NCBI RefSeq assembly: GCF_000807925.1
Contig: NZ_JRVC01000014.1
Span: 62,001 to 126,000 of the forward strand
Direction of reading: 5' to 3'
Origin: Novosphingobium subterraneum
Lineage (GTDB): Bacteria > Pseudomonadota > Alphaproteobacteria > Sphingomonadales > Sphingomonadaceae
DNA length: 64,000 bases
Shown: in pieces, positions 63,450-64,000 of the stretch
Layout of the letters: each line of letters begins with the position of its first letter
Position numbering within the stretch: the first letter of the stretch is position 1
Notes under the pieces: model-generated
The model's database searches: none
Told to the model about the DNA's origin: nothing
Seen by the model: only the letters and a program-made list of their open reading frames with translations
Position numbers and translations under genes: made by a program

Positions 63450-64000
63450 TGCCCGCCCAGCCGTTCACCACAGTATCGGGCCGCGCCGCCGCCATGCGCG
63501 AGGACAATTTCGATACCGATATCATCTTCCCCGCGCGTTTCCTGCTGATCACGGCGAAGGCGGGCCTCGGGGAATACGCCTTCCATGATCGCCGCTTTGC
63601 CAGCGATGGCAGCAAGGTCGAAGGTTACGTCCTAAACGATCCGCCCTTTGCCGATGCCCCGGTGATCATTGCCGGTGCCAACTTCGGCTCGGGCTCAAGC
63701 CGCGAACAGGCGGTCTGGGCGCTCCTCGGCCTTGGTGTCCGGACCGTCATCTCTTCCAGCTTCGGCGAGATTTTCCAGTCCAACTGCATGCGCAACGGCA
63801 TCGTTCCGATCGTCCTACCGAAGGACAGGTTGCCGCGCTGATGGATCTGGCAGAAGCAGGCGCAAACTTTTCCGTGGATCTTGAGAGTCAGCAGCTGAGC
63901 GCAGAAGGCCTTGCGCCCATCTCGTTCTCGATCCCGCCTGAACGCCGTCTTGCCCTTTTGAACGGGTGGGACGAAACCGATCAGATCGTGAATCAGTACA
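63449..64000 (+). pseudogene. leuD: leuD, frameshifted and cut by the window edge
   Basis: Starts as MPAQPFTTVSGRAAAMREDN with DTDIIFPARFL, the ANFGSGSSREQAVWAL substrate-binding segment and QSNCMRNGIVPIVLP, all typical of the 3-isopropylmalate dehydratase small subunit of leucine synthesis. At ~63826 the frame is lost (GACAGG where GACCAGG is expected) and hits TGA at 63839-63841. In the next frame the match resumes as VAALMDLAEAGANFSVDLES and LLNGWDETDQIVNQY to the window end. It needs an intact leuC partner, which is missing here. Confidence 0.85.

Noticed and set aside
62711..63841. A single 376-codon frame that would fuse the hydrolase to leuD
   Set aside because: The middle section encodes the leuC tail in another frame and the fused frame there is nonsense; leuD also has its own ATG at 63449. 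The fusion is a by-product of the deletion.

Overview
The window is GC-rich DNA that reads like an alphaproteobacterial, sphingomonad-type (Novosphingobium-like) chromosome or megaplasmid segment. This rests on five TonB-dependent receptors in 64 kb, many short-chain dehydrogenases, tightly packed ATGA-overlapping operons, and catabolic genes for phenolic or alcohol substrates. The taxonomic call is inference; no rRNA, tRNA, CRISPR array or insertion sequence was seen.

Layout, left to right. (1) 1-6077: the 5' part of a TonB-dependent receptor, three SDR oxidoreductases, and a divergent Rieske oxygenase/ThuA-domain pair. (2) 6078-27390: a quinoprotein (PQQ) oxidation region. It holds a c-type cytochrome, a CX3CW rhodanese-like protein, a SoxYZ-like carrier and its zinc metallohydrolase, two coupled TonB receptors, a porin, a beta-propeller protein, a PedF-like cytochrome c550, a XoxJ/MxaJ-like binding protein, and a PQQ dehydrogenase with the D-x-D signature of lanthanide-dependent enzymes. 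It also holds a LuxR-type response regulator, an old-yellow-enzyme homologue, a hybrid histidine kinase with a FIST sensor protein, and an ExaC-like aldehyde dehydrogenase with DUF779 and EthD-like proteins. A shared box close to TCCCAAGGTCCAATTTG lies 5' of most transcription units here and was not found elsewhere in the window. It is the strongest candidate for an undescribed regulatory element. (3) 27581-31045: a chemoreceptor, an acyl-CoA dehydrogenase and a LuxR-type regulator.

(4) 31115-34730: a minus-strand operon of a periplasmic 4-cresol-dehydrogenase-like flavoprotein with its cytochrome, an SDR and a metallo-beta-lactamase-fold protein. (5) 34846-36616: a DUF3429 membrane protein, and a photolyase-like protein with apparently reordered domains that ends in a 17-bp triplicate repeat. 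(6) 36694-48380: a plus-strand operon (DUF35 protein, thiolase, acyl-CoA dehydrogenase, 2-oxoacid dehydrogenase E1alpha/E1beta/E2, VOC protein), then an AraC regulator, a TonB receptor and a zinc alcohol dehydrogenase. Regions 4 and 6 together look like peripheral oxidation of a substituted phenol or related side chain followed by CoA-dependent chain cleavage; the substrate cannot be read from the sequence. (7) 48435-52763: a glycerate-kinase-like enzyme, a maleate-isomerase-family protein without the expected cysteines, a flavin monooxygenase and a serine beta-lactamase-fold hydrolase.

(8) 52738-61558: a xyloside-type utilisation locus (LacI regulator, GH43 glycosidase, two sugar transporters, a large TonB receptor) with two similar candidate LacI operators. 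(9) 61596-64000: a mosaic of broken genes. A 5'-truncated aldehyde dehydrogenase abuts an alpha/beta-hydrolase lacking both ends, which abuts the last 37 codons of leuC, followed by leuD. The aldehyde dehydrogenase, hydrolase and leuD each need one added base to restore the frame, so this is either real decay or poor sequence near a contig end.
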